A DNA stretch of 56,979 nt from Bigelowiella natans CCMP2755 (GCA_000320545.1 ADNK01000255.1:62501-119479), one strand, 5' to 3'; counted from the stretch's first letter, positions 24,624 to 40,997 are shown. Made by a program: numbers and translations. Notes: generated from the sequence alone by a model not told the origin.

Positions 24624-24974
24624 TATGAGAGCACGTCGGAAAATGTTACATCATGACTGCATCACCTTGCAGCACTTTTTCATCTTCAATGTTATCCGTT
24701 ATCAAATAGGTTCTGGAGTTTAATCTTTACGTACGCATTCTTCGTTTACTACTCGTACATACCCATCCAACTATCAACTTCAACTCCGCTTTGCTGCTGC
24801 TGCTACGCGCGGCGAGGACAATACATATCGGATTCACATAGGAATTCATCCTCCTCCGCATCTTCTTGGGTATACTATGATGGAGAACTAGGTAGTACTG
24901 ACTTACAAGTTAAGTGGCAGTCGCAGAGCATTGACCCATTTAGTTCTGAAGGCGTTTCGGGTATGCAATCCTAA
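22710..24974 (+). CDS. Unrecognised multi-pass membrane protein
   Basis: Start chosen at 22710 (MMNFDFHLSSKSLL), directly after an AG. Exons then give hydrophobic segments: CCTASALLFAFSS, LAVILLSLEGLYIT, YLILTTLLVSSVLLRLRG, ISATAIFLVCHVLSVTMTL, HIATVVLLIFTAMTNSLLV, then an acidic Ser-rich loop (KASDSDDESEDTMVV), LNILLCIYIPISLLGTMSG and a last exon with FWSLIFTYAFFVYYSYIPI. About seven membrane passes in total. The first five helices recall an N-terminal multi-helix domain or a 7TM receptor-like fold, but no diagnostic motif is seen, so no function is given. The join between the exon near 24280-24320 and the one near 24394 is unsafe. Confidence 0.6.
24586..24614. repeat. (TA)n microsatellite in intron
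   Basis: Alternating TA tract upstream of the last exon of the membrane-protein gene. Confidence 0.9.
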
Positions 24975-25003
24975 AGTGACAAGAACAACTGATATTGCAA
25001 GAG

Positions 25004-25041
<38 letters not shown>

Positions 25042-25863
25042 CTAGGCGACATGCATGGATGTAGATGTAGTCTGGTATCATTGCGATGCGCATCAAAATG
25101 GTTATCTCTCCCAAGTAGGCCTACTTGCCTAGCTAGCTAGAGCCCTAGAGCTGAAGACAACATTCAACAACTTAATTTAACACGTGCTACCGTGCACAAC
25201 ACTAGCTCTGGAGCTCTTGTCGTACTAGCGTACGTGGATGGTAGGAATTTCAGCACAACAATGCATGTCTAGATCAATAGTAAATGAATTGCTAGATTGG
25301 CTACGTACGTACGCGCTACGTATATACGCGTGCACGCATGGTCATACGCACATGCAGTTATTATATATAATAGACATATTACGTACATTCTATAGCATAT
25401 GTGCTGTAGCTGCAGCATTGCAAAAGCTACCTTAATAGGATGACGACAATTGAAAATTTTTATACATAAATAGCATGTCCATTACATCTCATATACATGC
25501 AGAAGTGTTCGACTTTCATGCAATTAAGTATATTATCATCATTAGTCGCACGTGGTATGTCATCGCGCGCCGGTCACACATGCACGTGCTCACTAGCTCA
25601 TCAAACCGATGAAACATACGATTGCTTGCTGTGCTCCTATGATATCTAGATGTACGTCGTAGCCGAATACAAAGTCGATGGAACAGCATCCCACATTATT
25701 AGCCTATAGCATTGTATGAGATAATAATGTATAACAATAGCAAGTCGTCATCATCATCACTTTTTATTTCACCATGCTGTATGTGGATGAGCGATTCGGC
25801 ATCGTCATAATATCCCCACAGTCTGCGCTCGGCGGGCCTTTAATCGATGCTGCGACTATGAGG
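24975..25863. other. Spacer between convergent genes
   Basis: Gene-free. Contains TA tract 25008-25038, CTAGCTAG and ACGTACGT words and dispersed-element copy 4 (25425-25494). Confidence 0.65.
25425..25494 (+). repeat. Dispersed intergenic element, copy 4
   Basis: Begins AGCTACCTTAATAGGATGAC and ends CCATTACATCTCATA. It shares the upstream TTGCAAA with copy 1. Confidence 0.6.
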
Positions 25864-30594
<4,731 letters not shown>

Positions 30595-31302
30595 CTCTCT
30601 GAGTTGAAAAGAATTGTTTGACAAAGACAATCTACTGTGATGTGAAAGGAAGTCTCTCATTTATTTGCCCAAAATGGATCTCCGTTAAATGTACAAGTTC
30701 GTATTGAATATCTCCATTCGCGTAACTAGTTCGAAATGGCTTCACAGAGGGGGGGTTGAACCGTTTGCGTGAGAAAATCGAATTATTGTACAAATACCAA
30801 CAGCAAATCGGCAACTACGACATCAAAATTCAAGCGATTTTAATAGTAAAATGAACGGCTTCCCCCACACCTTCTGGTGGCAAAAGTAGGGTTCCAGAAG
30901 TGATTAGCTGGATTACCGTTTTTCCCAGCGAATAGCTGATCTCCAATAATCTCTGGAATCATGATCATGCTGTGCGTGCTCCTGGATACATCAATTACAA
31001 TGCTGCGACAATCTCCTTTGCTCATATTTTTGTGAAAGAAGAGGGATTTTAGGCAACTACGAGTGGGTCACGAATTAGGTAGCGGTTTGCCTCCGTAGTC
31101 CACCCAACAAACGAATTACCTAAAGAGCATCTTGAACTTATTTCTTCGGCTTTCCGCGGGTCTGAGTTGGTAGTGAGCAAAAACTGCTTGCTCCACACCA
31201 ACATTTTCGCGCCATGGGTTTCAGGCGTCATTCCCAGATGTTTCCGGTGCATATTTTGATCTAGATTCCGAGCATTTTCACACTTTCCAAAGGCTTTCCA
31301 CT
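30595..31302. promoter_or_regulatory. Divergent 708-bp spacer between enolase and MPC1
   Basis: Both genes start outward from it, so it should hold both promoters. No third gene is supported; short minus-strand frames (30632-30814, 30840-31025, 31049-31252) show no family motif. Confidence 0.5.
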
Positions 31303-32618
31303 ATGGCTTCTCTTGCTAGGAAGTTCATCAGTAACGTCCCCCCCCCCCCCCCCCTTCTTCCCCTCCCTCGTGTTGTTCATATTGATGAACACTATCCATC
31401 GAAATTTCCTTTTAGTACGGGGAGGGTGGAGGTCGTTACCTTTGACGTAGAAATGGTGAAGAAATGCTGCATGGGGGGGGGGGGGGGGTTGAAGTGCTTT
31501 TCGCCTCTATGTCCGTTCCAACTGCTCCTACCCCAATCTGGGGGGGGGTTCATTTCTTTGATTGGTGGCCTCACATTATTAAGGTTAGTGACAAATGCAT
31601 TCTTATTACATGGTGTTTGGCAGGCTCCATCAACAACCCAAAGACGGGGATTAGGACTGTGCACTTCTGGGGGCCGGTATGCATTGATCACTATCACTTA
31701 TTAGGCGGTGGGGGAGGATGGGAAAGAGATGTGCGAGGCTAAATATACGTACCATTGGCAATTGTTAGGTTGCAAACTGGGGCCTAGTTGTAGCCGCTGT
31801 TTCCGATGCCTTCAACAAGGGACCCGAGGTCTGCTGACAGCATAAGATGATGATCGATCATGATGATGATGATGATGATAATGATAATGATGATGATGTC
31901 AATGCGTAGGTACACCTTGCTAATTAAATCGGATACTATTTCGGGGTTCTATTACGTATACGCGCGTGTGTATGTGTGTGTGTATGTGTATGTTTATATG
32001 TGTGTGTTGTGTGCTGACAGGTGATCTCGGTGCCGATGACCTCCTCCCTGTGCATATACTCGGCGCTCTTCATGAGATTTGCGTGGCTGGTGCAGGTGCG
32101 TGTGCACGAAGAATTAGGGGAAATAGAGGCGATGAGGACATGGCACACAGCAATAGCCATAATAAATGCGTCCTGTCGTATCAAAGCACAGATGATGTCG
32201 TGAACGTCTTCTTATCAAAGTATGTGAGTTCGGAAAGAATCTGACCCTCCCCTCGATGTCATGTGATGTGTCAAACGATGTTCAGCCCAGAAACTATCTA
32301 CTTTTCGCCTGCCATTTCTTCAACGAAGGAGCCCAGGTCAGACACTGGTGTTGTTGCAGTATTACCTACCAATGGCCAAACGACACCTTTGTTGTTGTGT
32401 GGCCCCCCCCCCCCCCCCCCCCCCCTCTCTCTCTCTCTCTCACTTTCATTGTCTCCATCATCATCATCAGCAGCAGCAGCATCATCCCATCATCCTTGTA
32501 GGATTTATTTATTCACCAACAAGTCTATCCATAAAAGATGATTAGTTTAAAATATGATCCTCCCTCTTTTGTGCTTGCTTGCTGTGTTCTACTGCTGCTG
32601 CTTCTGCATTATTATTAT

Positions 32619-32654
<36 letters not shown>

Positions 32655-33289
32655 CATCGATGTAGCTTACGCAGCTGTACCGAGGTATGAAGTACGAGGC
32701 GGAGCAAAAGGTATATACACAACTTCGATGTGTGTGTTGAGGCGTCAGAGGGATGTTGTATCTATCTATTTTTTTGTATTCGTTCATTATATTGTGAGGG
32801 AATAGTAATCTATCATTCTTCCCTGTATGCACGAAAAGCTCAAACATCACGAGGAGTGTGCACATTTTTTGATTTTTAAGGCTCTACAAGAAGCACGTGA
32901 AGCTAATGAACCGTCTTCAAAACCGTCTTCTTCGTCAGCATCTGTGAGTTTGAGAATAATGCTGCTACTGCTGCTGCTCGTAGTAATGATGATCAAAATG
33001 AAAATGATGATAAGTTAAAAATGCTGTCCATTCACAAACACACACACACACACACACACAACGTTTAAAACATTTATATAGCTAACGCTAACACAATATG
33101 CAGGATATTGGACAGCAGGTGGCTTTTCTGTCTCCCATTGGGCAATCCCTACAGGTATGGATGAATCAAAGAGGAGAGAGAGAGAGAGAATCCACCTTTC
33201 GAGTTTGTTTTCTTTCACTTGCAGCAGCCACAGTCATCACCACAGCGTTTCTTCTACGTTCAACACACGGATACAGCTAATATTTGTAT

Positions 33290-33351
<62 letters not shown>

Positions 33352-33428
33352 TTGGCATGTTTCCTCCTCCCCCCTTTCTCCAGAGTGCTGCAATGAGATT
33401 GCCATTACCAGAAGGGGTCAGTCGATAA
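31303..33428 (+). CDS. MPC1: Mitochondrial pyruvate carrier subunit 1
   Basis: Ten exons (31303-31330, 31624-31676, 31769-31828, 32021-32095, 32286-32336, 32675-32710, 32881-32943, 33104-33154, 33225-33257, 33384-33428) close in phase to 164 residues. Family motifs: NPKTGIRTVHFWGP, VANWGLVVAAVSDA, PEVISVPMTSSLCIYSALFM, RFAWLVQPRNYLLFACHFFN, EGAQLYRGMKY. These match MPC1 (HFWGP-xxNWG, FMRFAWxVQPRN) better than MPC2. The N-terminus is short (MASLARKFIS), as in other MPC1. A C-terminal Gln/Ser-rich tail of about 55 residues is unusual. MPC1 pairs with MPC2 in the inner mitochondrial membrane to import pyruvate; the MPC2 gene starts 93 bp downstream. Confidence 0.92.
33304..33350. repeat. (TA)n microsatellite in last MPC1 intron
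   Basis: Preceded by a short (CA)n tract. The two together fill most of the intron. Confidence 0.9.
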
Positions 33429-33521
33429 ATATTGCACTACTACTAATTAGTCTGGCACTTGCTTGTAGTAAAGACAATAGAAGAAGAAGATGTTGAAGAT
33501 GAGAGCAGGAATAACCAAATG

Positions 33522-33741
33522 ATGTCAAGGAAATCGACGATGACTTCAGCAAACCTTATCTTGCTTTTTGATGCTGCTGCTATGAACGTATAATATACTC
33601 CACTTCCATCCGTCCTCATCATCGTCATCGTCCTCACCTACACGAAACACCACCTCAGGCCAAAGCATTCCTTGCACATCCTGCAGGCCCCTTCACAATT
33701 CACTTCTGGGCCCCAACATGGAAGGTAGTACTTGCAACCCA

Positions 33742-33778
<37 letters not shown>

Positions 33779-33838
33779 CCACCCCAGAGAAGATAGGACA
33801 ACGCCATTGTCTAAATGCTTCATATTCCAACGTTGATA

Positions 33839-33872
<34 letters not shown>

Positions 33873-33934
33873 CGGTGGTGGTGGTGGTAGTAGTAGAGGT
33901 AGTAGCCGAATCTGGCATCTTTGTGGGGAGAACG

Positions 33935-33974
<40 letters not shown>

Positions 33975-34027
33975 TAAATTCTTGTAACGAATGTCGCTTA
34001 TCCCCCCTGATCCAATTTGAGCGCTCA

Positions 34028-34063
<36 letters not shown>

Positions 34064-35172
34064 GGATGTTGTCGATATCGAACCTGATGGACTATGACAG
34101 GCCTGTGGATAAGGTGTGTATGCTCCTCTTACCAATACTACTGCTTTATATGTATCAGAATATGCTCTTTCCCTATCTCCCTCTCTCCCTCTCTCCCTTT
34201 TTCCTTCCTTATGTATTCGCATATGTGCGTGTGTGCGAGTCTTTCTTGTTGCTGTCTTCTTCTTCGGCCTCCTCCGTTTATCTCCTCCGCCCCCCCCCCC
34301 TCTTTCTCATTCTCTTTCAGGTGAGTACTATGCAGCAGTCGGCTCTTTGCGCTACAGGGTTCATCTGGTCAAGGTAGTAGATGGTAGAAGTAGTAGTAAG
34401 ATAGTAGGTCCTTCCTTGATACAACATCAAACGTACATAGCAGTTTGAACAAGAGCGCTTCTGTCTCTGTCTGCTGTATCTTTGTGTAAGTGTGTATGGT
34501 GTATTTGATCCCGTGCAAAGACCGTAAACTGTACTTATGCCATCAGCTGTGCGGGGATCTATTCTCATAATCGTCACCATCATCATCATCATCTTCCTCC
34601 TCCTCCTCCTCCTCCTCCTCCTCCTCCCCCTCCTTTACATAGGTACTCTCTGGTGATTGTTCCCGTGAATTACAACCTCTTTGCTGTGAATATCAGGTAG
34701 GGGGAGGAAAAGTGATGTGTATGCGTGTTTGAGAGAGAGCGAGAGGGGAGGAGGAGGAGGAGGAGGAGGAGGAGGAGGAGAGAATAGCTCCTCAATCGTA
34801 GAATAAATCAACAATTTCACCTTTCCTATAATATGACAACGGTTTGAAAATACGGATGATTTTAGTCGCGCGACGGGGCTCTGGAGATTATTATCTCCAG
34901 TAGCTCCTTCGTAGGAGTGATGTTCTATACTCTGTTTTGAATGCGTGTTCTCATACATTACTTTTCTAATATTCTCAATGTGAGAGTTGTGTATGTTTGT
35001 ACGTGTGAGAGATATATACAACATATACCACACACGTACATGCGTGACGATGATCTGTATTATTTCATCATCAGCTTGGCTGTTACTGGCACTTACCATC
35101 TTACACGAAAGGTAATCGCTGCGTAGTACGATATATGTCTATTTCCTGCTACTTGCTTCTCTCCCATTTATT

Positions 35173-35223
<51 letters not shown>

Positions 35224-35323
35224 GCGTGTAGTTACACACTTATTTTACCAACAATCTCTCCATCATTTATAGCTTTATCACGATTTCGGCAAGAAGAAGG
35301 AGAAGAAGGAGGGGGAAGAGTAA
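33522..35323 (+). CDS. MPC2: Mitochondrial pyruvate carrier subunit 2
   Basis: Seven exons (33522-33587, 33659-33724, 34063-34113, 34321-34373, 34643-34696, 35075-35111, 35273-35323) close in phase to 125 residues, the normal MPC2 size. Motifs: FLAHPAGPFTIHFWAPTWKW, LSISNLMDYDRPVDK, STMQQSALCATGFIWSRYSL, VIVPVNYNLFAVNI, AVTGTYHLTRKLYHDFGKK. HPAGP and WSRYSLVI-PVNYN are diagnostic of MPC2. The first exon (MSRKSTMTSANLILLFDAA) is less certain because nothing but phase and position supports it. It lies directly after MPC1 on the same strand; separate transcripts or a shared one cannot be decided here. Confidence 0.9.
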
Positions 35324-36256
35324 GCAGGAGAATAATGTCCCGATAAGGAGCAATCACTGCTGCGACTTGCCGTAAAATATTATGGGGAAGACGGACTTCA
35401 ATCACGTCACCATCTGTGCACGATGAGCGTCGTTGGAATTGCTAGTATTCGTTCATGGGGATTCACCGATGATTCGTGGAGAGTAGTAACAACTCCCACA
35501 TCATCCTCCCGCCCTGTATCTTGTAAACCGCTAGCAACATGCACGGTAATCAGTCGTCCTGCGAGCTGCTACTGCTGCTGCTGCTTCCGTGCAATGAGTT
35601 TCGATGTTTTATTTCTATTGTGTTAAGATTAAGAACGCATATTCGTACGTGCGTGCATATGTGAGTGGCGAATATGCATGTATCTGCTAGCTAGGTATGC
35701 GCGCGCGTGTTTTGTTCTCTATGTGCATGCGCATGCACGTACATGTTGTTACATGTGAGACGGATGTAATGAGTTGTTGATTAAATCTTTTCCATTGTAA
35801 TATCCTAATGTAGCTGCTGTACGCTGTACGTACCATGCTAGCATGCTGTATATATCGTAGCCAAAGCGCTGACATTGCATCGGTTTGCCACTTCCACTAA
35901 TGTGTGTTTTGTGTGCAATAAAATGTCATAAGCATTCATCTCGCATGCGTGTCGTAACGCGTTAAGAACACGTAATTTTGAGTACTTTTAATTCAGTTGT
36001 CGTTAGATGTCTAGCTAGTCTCGTAGTAATCTCTGTCTAGTTGTCCACAGGGCCATTTTATAATTTGTTGATTCCTTAGTCTTAATAGACACACGGTCAT
36101 ATATATAGAGTCAACCGATGATAGATCTAGATCGAGATATTTAATGTCGTCCTTGCAAATACGCTACCTCATGCTTTTTGCGAGCTAGTGTAGATATCCA
36201 TAGCAGGCATGTGCTCTAGTGCTGAGCTGTGTCCTAATCCTAGGTGACTACTACTA

Positions 36257-36290
<34 letters not shown>

Positions 36291-36356
36291 GCTACTACAT
36301 ATGACACTACTGCATAATGTGTGCGTAGGGCTAGTGCATCATAAATGCTGTATACA

Positions 36357-36398
<42 letters not shown>

Positions 36399-36453
36399 GC
36401 TTTGGACAGCTACATTAGGATGACAATATTGCTCTCAATGTAATCATTTCCTT
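35324..36453. other. Spacer with two dispersed-element copies in opposite orientation
   Basis: No gene recognised. Rich in TGCATGC, ACGTAC and CTAGCTAG words; an ACT tract (36246-36290) and a TA tract (36361-36395) precede copy 6. Confidence 0.6.
35754..35815 (-). repeat. Dispersed intergenic element, copy 5
   Basis: Minus strand begins AGCTACATTAGGATATTAC, has AAAAGATTTAATCA and ends CTCATTACATCCGTCTCACA. Closest relative is copy 2. Confidence 0.7.
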
Positions 36454-36465
36454 TCATCTGTCCCG
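36408..36465 (+). repeat. Dispersed intergenic element, copy 6
   Basis: Begins AGCTACATTAGGATGAC and ends TTTCATCTGTCCCG; shortest copy (58 bp). It overlaps the tentative last codons of the zinc-finger gene, which makes that 3' end doubtful. Confidence 0.6.
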
Positions 36466-37393
36466 ATCTATCCTCAAATCGATAATTTTGAGTCTACTCT
36501 TTCTCCATGCGTGCATGCGCCTGCAGATCTTGCTTCTCCGCAGCAGCCACATTTTCATAGTTGTGCCGACTGCTGCTCCAGCTTGCGAGTCTAACAACGT
36601 CAAAGTATCATCCCCTTTTACACGCATCGCAAAAAGGCAGGCAGGCTTCGATAGAGTTACTGCAGGGCCGCCCCAGGTCATAATATAGGCCTGCCTAACT
36701 TCGGTTCTCTTCCAGTTCCACACGTGGATCATGGTAACACGGGATACGACCGTTGCTTGCCAGGCTACATGCGCGCGACGACGGATTCTGATGATGATTT
36801 GATCATAAATAAATAAAATAAGATACAGAGAGCCCGATGTGACGAGGGAAAGGATGATGTGTATGTGATAGGAAGTAATGGTCACGATGCTACTCGTTAT
36901 GCACCTTTCAACTCCGTTCCATGCCTTCCAACTAAATGTCTCTGAGACGTAAACAAAAAACTAAGGTTAGAAGGATTTCTCACTGAACCCCCTCTACTCT
37001 GCGTGTGGCTGAATATTCTTTCTCGGGTGTACCGCGGCATTTGAAAGCATCATCGATATACCTCCTACGTCTGAAACGATGGAAACATTGACGTGCGGCT
37101 CTAGTGTTGGAGTGCGGGCAGAAGTCCCCTCTACTAAATCCCCCCTACTACAATTCAACCCCCCCCTTCCCGCTGCGCTTCCCCCCCTAAGTCTCTTTTC
37201 CGACGAATATTTACCCTGAGCACTATTTTTTGGGAGAAACTCCGATTGCAGACGTAGCAATTAAATCGATACGGCGAGCGACTATGGCTTCGTGAATGAA
37301 TCTAAACCGGATCAAGTTACAGCCCATCATATATACACAACTACTGAATGAAGAACATCCGTGTGCGCACACACACACGCACACACTTATAAA

Positions 37394-37443
<50 letters not shown>

Positions 37444-37571
37444 ACATTTGAAGATAATACCGCGAGGCCGGACTGATACTTGAACTTCCTCGTACAATTC
37501 GGATGCTTGCATACATATGGATAATGTCCGTCCTTCTTGTCCCTCTTTTTCTCCTTTTTCTCGTCTGGATG

Positions 37572-37612
<41 letters not shown>

Positions 37613-39183
37613 ACATAAATGAGAGTGCTCCAACAATCAAAGTATTCCAGTTTGTAAGGAAATAGTAGCCTTAGTAGGCCTGTAGCGCACCTTCAGCTTC
37701 TGCTTGAAGTGACGATCTATTCATCGTATCTTTCCCATATAGATCCGAGTGCATCAAAGCAATATGCTCCTAACAATGGTAGCCATCAGCAGCATATGAA
37801 TCACTGAATGAGCTTTGTAACAGCACAAAGGAGGCAAAAAAAGACGTGGGTGAGAATGTGAAGAGGAGATACTTGCCTTAAGGTTTTTTAGATGCCTGTA
37901 GGACTTGTTGCACGCTTTACATATAGCTGAAGCCTTGCTTGCGTGTACGTACATGTGCACCTAAAGGTAAGAACAAATAAATGAAGAAAGAGGAAGAAGG
38001 GATCAAGTAGGAATGAATGAGAAGAAGCCCTCAGTACTTTTCCCATGAGGCATTTCCTCCATGTATTGCTAGCGGCAAACAAAGTAAATATGATGAAAAT
38101 CGGTGCCACTCTAGAATCATAATCTCATCGCACGTTTAAGTTCGAGCTTGTCAAGAACTTCTGCGCGCATTTCGGGCACGAGAATGGTCGCTTTCCGGTG
38201 TGGAGATGCAGATGAACGCGCATATTTATGCGAGTCGCACCACATTCCATACACTTATTCTTGCCGTCACAATGAACCTAGAGAGATAATATGTCGGAGG
38301 CTGCACAAAATCATTTTTCATTAAATGGTGAATAACATACCTTGGCAAGTTTGAGAGATTTGCACTTCGCGCTGCAAACGGGACAGAAATGGCTATCTCT
38401 CGTTTCTTGAAGTGTGGTGTTACCGAGCGTCTTTACAGTGTTTTTGTTGTTGTTACTGCTGCTGCTGCTAACTTTAAGTGACCCTTCCTCCTCTCTGGAA
38501 CGAAATTTTTTCAACGGGTGTCTTTGCGATCGGCCTTTGAGCTTATAATCACTCCCATAAGTTGTTAAGTTTGGATGGTGAGTTATGTTCGTTGAATCAG
38601 CAGCGTAGTTGTCGAGGGTGTGCAATCGAAGGATGTGTTGCTGGAAGTATACGCACAATGATATTATAAGATGGTCAAATGCGGTTTGAATAAGACAACG
38701 AGCATATGGGAAACAACAGTATTGTGGAATTCTGAGTCATGGATTCATTCAATGGGGTTGGAAGAGGGAAAATAAAGACGGCCTCTGCTCTACGATTGAA
38801 ATATGGAGTTAATACCCTGACAGTTTGCTTCGATTGGAATGCAAGTCCACAGATTACGCATTTGAACAGCATGGAGAACGACCCGCTTGGAATTTCAACC
38901 CCCGTCCCTCCTCCACCACCTCCTTCTAACCGGCGTCTCTGCTGCCGCATCCCCCCTCACCACTCCTGCATCCTACTTACCACAAGACCAAACCATTTAG
39001 TGTGTAGTTTGTACACATCTTAAAGGCATAAATTCGCACAAGCCACAAAATGAAGAAGATGCAACCGTGCTCCTCGTTCCTGGCCGAAGAAGAAAGAGAC
39101 CCTCCTCTCGGAGGAGAGGGCAGGGCGTCCTCTGCTTTCTGATGTAAATCAGCAAAATTCTCAGGAAACCAAGGCCATTCCAT
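36454..39183 (-). CDS. C2H2 zinc-finger protein
   Basis: Exons on the minus strand: MEWPWFPENFADLHQK (start 39183); FKCVICGLAFQSKQTVR joined to QHILRLHT, a full finger; HFCPVCSAKCKSLKLAK; a long exon (about 38128-38278) with HLHLHTGKRPFSCPKCAQKF, including the TGE/KRP-type linker between fingers; VHMYVHASKASAICKACNKS; YPYVCKHPNCTRKFKYQSGL; and FNCYVCNRSFSQKIVLR with RHLVGRHG. That makes about six fingers, so a nucleic-acid-binding role is likely, but no specific factor is recognised. One intron starts with GC (37876, AAG|GCAAGT), the rest with GT. The 5' join (near 38950) and the last exon (36454-36690) are uncertain. Confidence 0.7.
37398..37441. repeat. (TA)n microsatellite in intron
   Basis: Pure AT tract in the zinc-finger gene, followed at 37574-37610 by a (CA)n tract. 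Confidence 0.9.
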
Positions 39184-39436
39184 CTTCAGTTAGCATGCAA
39201 TTTATTGTCGCTCAACTGAAACCGATACGAACGACGAAAATCTGTTGCATTTTTAGAATACGACATGATCGTAGGGTTGGGAGCTGGGAGCTGCGAACTT
39301 ACAATTTATTATTGCGACAATCAATTCTTCACGTCGCTGTTGCATCATGCATTTCATTTAACATGTGCGACAAATCACCTTCTTCTTTCCGGAAGGCGTC
39401 CGGAGCTGTAGTCTGGAGCGTCCAACTCCGAAAGCA

Positions 39437-39946
39437 TTAAGGCCGCAGGACTTTTCCACAAAGCATCTTCTCGTACGCTTTCTTTATCGCATTGCTGAAG
39501 TAGTAGTTCTTCCCTGTCGCATCTGATAAGGCCAGGAGGGAGCGGAACAGTGTTCGGGTTTGGACAAGAATTCGAACGAGTTTAGCGAATTCCTCTCCTC
39601 GGAGATGATCTACGCCATAGGCTGATAATCATCGAAGATGTCCTCTTATCCTCCGGAAGCGAACCAGGTTCAACGTCCCGTTGACAGAAGGATATTTTAC
39701 CACCAATAAATGAAGCACTAGTCTCTTTTGGAGCATTGATCGTAACGGTACATATCTTATCGCTTCGTAAAGACCGGCAATGCAAACATCTGGTTCTCAA
39801 ACAAGAGGACTAGCAAGTAGGAGAAATTCGACAGGTAGGTAGTCCGAAAGATTAGTTTTCGTCCCCATGTTCGCGAGGAAGATGCCGTGAGAGCGAATCG
39901 TCTCGCAATTCAGACGGTAGTAGACTGTGATAAAGTAGTTGATGCA
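39437..39946 (-). CDS. Unrecognised gene, probable 3' exons
   Basis: Minus-strand exons give protein-like sequence: RSHGIFLANMGTKTNLSDYL (about 39830-39946), VCIAGLYEAIRYVPLRSMLQ with KRLVLHLLV (ending at a GT donor), then YGVDHLRGEEFAKLVRILVQ, LFRSLLALSDATGKNYYFS and a C-terminus ending CGKVLRP-stop at 39437. The last exon has good codon-like character. Reading phase between the first and second of these is not settled and no start was found. Family not recognised. Confidence 0.45.
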
Positions 39947-40020
39947 CTGTAGGATTACACAGTGAACATTGAGTATTAATTTTGACTAAATGTATTCATT
40001 TTACACAAAAATCACATCTG
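39947..40020 (+). repeat. Dispersed intergenic element, diverged copy 7
   Basis: Shares TAGGATTAC, ACATTGA, ATTAATTTTGA, ATTCATTTTACA and CACATCTG in order with copy 3, but the first six bases of the element are lost. Tentative. Confidence 0.4.
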
Positions 40021-40754
40021 CATGCATCTCTGTAGATGAATGTAGGCACATGTAGAATGTTTTGTTTTCCACACAAACATTGAGTTTGCGCAAGGCTCAA
40101 GAGCAGTGTGAAGGAGATGAAATGTCACTGCTTTCTGTCATCTGCATGGCACTGCGCCGACAAATGGGAACATCATGTTTGAATGACCCCAATCGCAACT
40201 TTCATGTGCACCGTTGTCGCTGTCAATTTGCGCCCGCGCTGTTGCAGGTGTTAGCCAACTGTTTTGCATGTGCATGCTTGCGTCCACACCATCACACAAA
40301 TGAGACAGAATGTCCGCCGCTTGTGTGCTTGTGGCAAATCTGTGCAGCTGCTTCCAGCAAGTCCCCAGCAGCTGCTAGCATCACTCTCCACTCGGGTTTC
40401 GAAGAAGGGAAGTGCTCAACAATGAACATGAACAAATTGTTTGCGGTCATTGACCTGATGAAGAGCAGAAGAGGGTTGACGATGACACACGCGTTTGCAA
40501 GGTGTTGGGGAAAAGTGAAACAAATTGAGCAGGAAACGAGGCAAGGATCTGGCGAATCAGATGAAAACCATCATGAGAATTGAACATTCCTACAAACTCA
40601 TGTGGCAAATGCTACGAGATACACAATCATTTTGACAATTGGATGCATCAACAGCGATCTGTTTCAATACATTAACGCTTAGTAAAAATTGGAAAAATTC
40701 AAATTGGAAAGATTCAAAACATCAGATCTAGAGCAGATAGTTCCAAATTGTGAC
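40021..40754. other. Spacer before tRNA array 2
   Basis: An open frame at 40062-40583 has no recognised motif and is not called. No other gene is seen. Confidence 0.5.
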
Positions 40755-40759
40755 AAAAA
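40755..40759 (-). terminator. Pol III oligo-T terminator of tRNA array 2
   Basis: Five T residues on the minus strand directly after the last tRNA, as in array 1. Confidence 0.7.
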
Positions 40760-40830
40760 GGGGGCACCGTGGAATCGAACCACGGTCTCTACCGTCCAAA
40801 GGTAGGATACTACCACTATACTAGTGCCCC
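40760..40830 (-). tRNA. tRNA-Pro (anticodon TGG)
   Basis: Identical in sequence to the gene at 21710-21780. Last gene of array 2. Confidence 0.9.
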
Positions 40831-40837
40831 TATTGAG

Positions 40838-40911
40838 AGCCACCGTTCGGATTTGAACCGAAATCTTTGCCCTTACGAGGGGCATGCTCTTGCCAATTAA
40901 GCTACAATGGC
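40838..40911 (-). tRNA. tRNA-Thr (anticodon CGT)
   Basis: Copy of the Thr gene at 21796, but the loop is CTCGTAA, so the anticodon is CGT rather than TGT. The discriminator also differs (T instead of G). Confidence 0.88.
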
Positions 40912-40916
40912 GCATG

Positions 40917-40990
40917 AGGAAACGATAGGACTCGAACCTATAACCTTCGGGATTGTAATCCGATGCTCTGACCAATTGAGCCACATTTCC
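40917..40990 (-). tRNA. tRNA-Cys-like (anticodon ACA)
   Basis: Same anticodon arm as the gene at 21875. The acceptor is fully paired here (G1-C72) and T73 is kept, which argues that the gene is maintained. Confidence 0.7.
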
Positions 40991-40997
40991 GAACAGA

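Noticed and set aside
33718-33987. Poly-Ala and poly-Val frames around 33.7-34.0 kb
   Set aside because: They are CTG and GTA microsatellites inside the MPC2 intron.
36454-36690. Firm last exon for the zinc-finger gene
   Set aside because: An acceptor and open frame exist, but the stop falls inside dispersed-element copy 6 and a second frame is equally possible, so it is kept only as tentative.
40062-40583. 173-codon open frame before tRNA array 2
   Set aside because: No recognised domain and no resemblance to the frame before array 1; kept only as unsupported.
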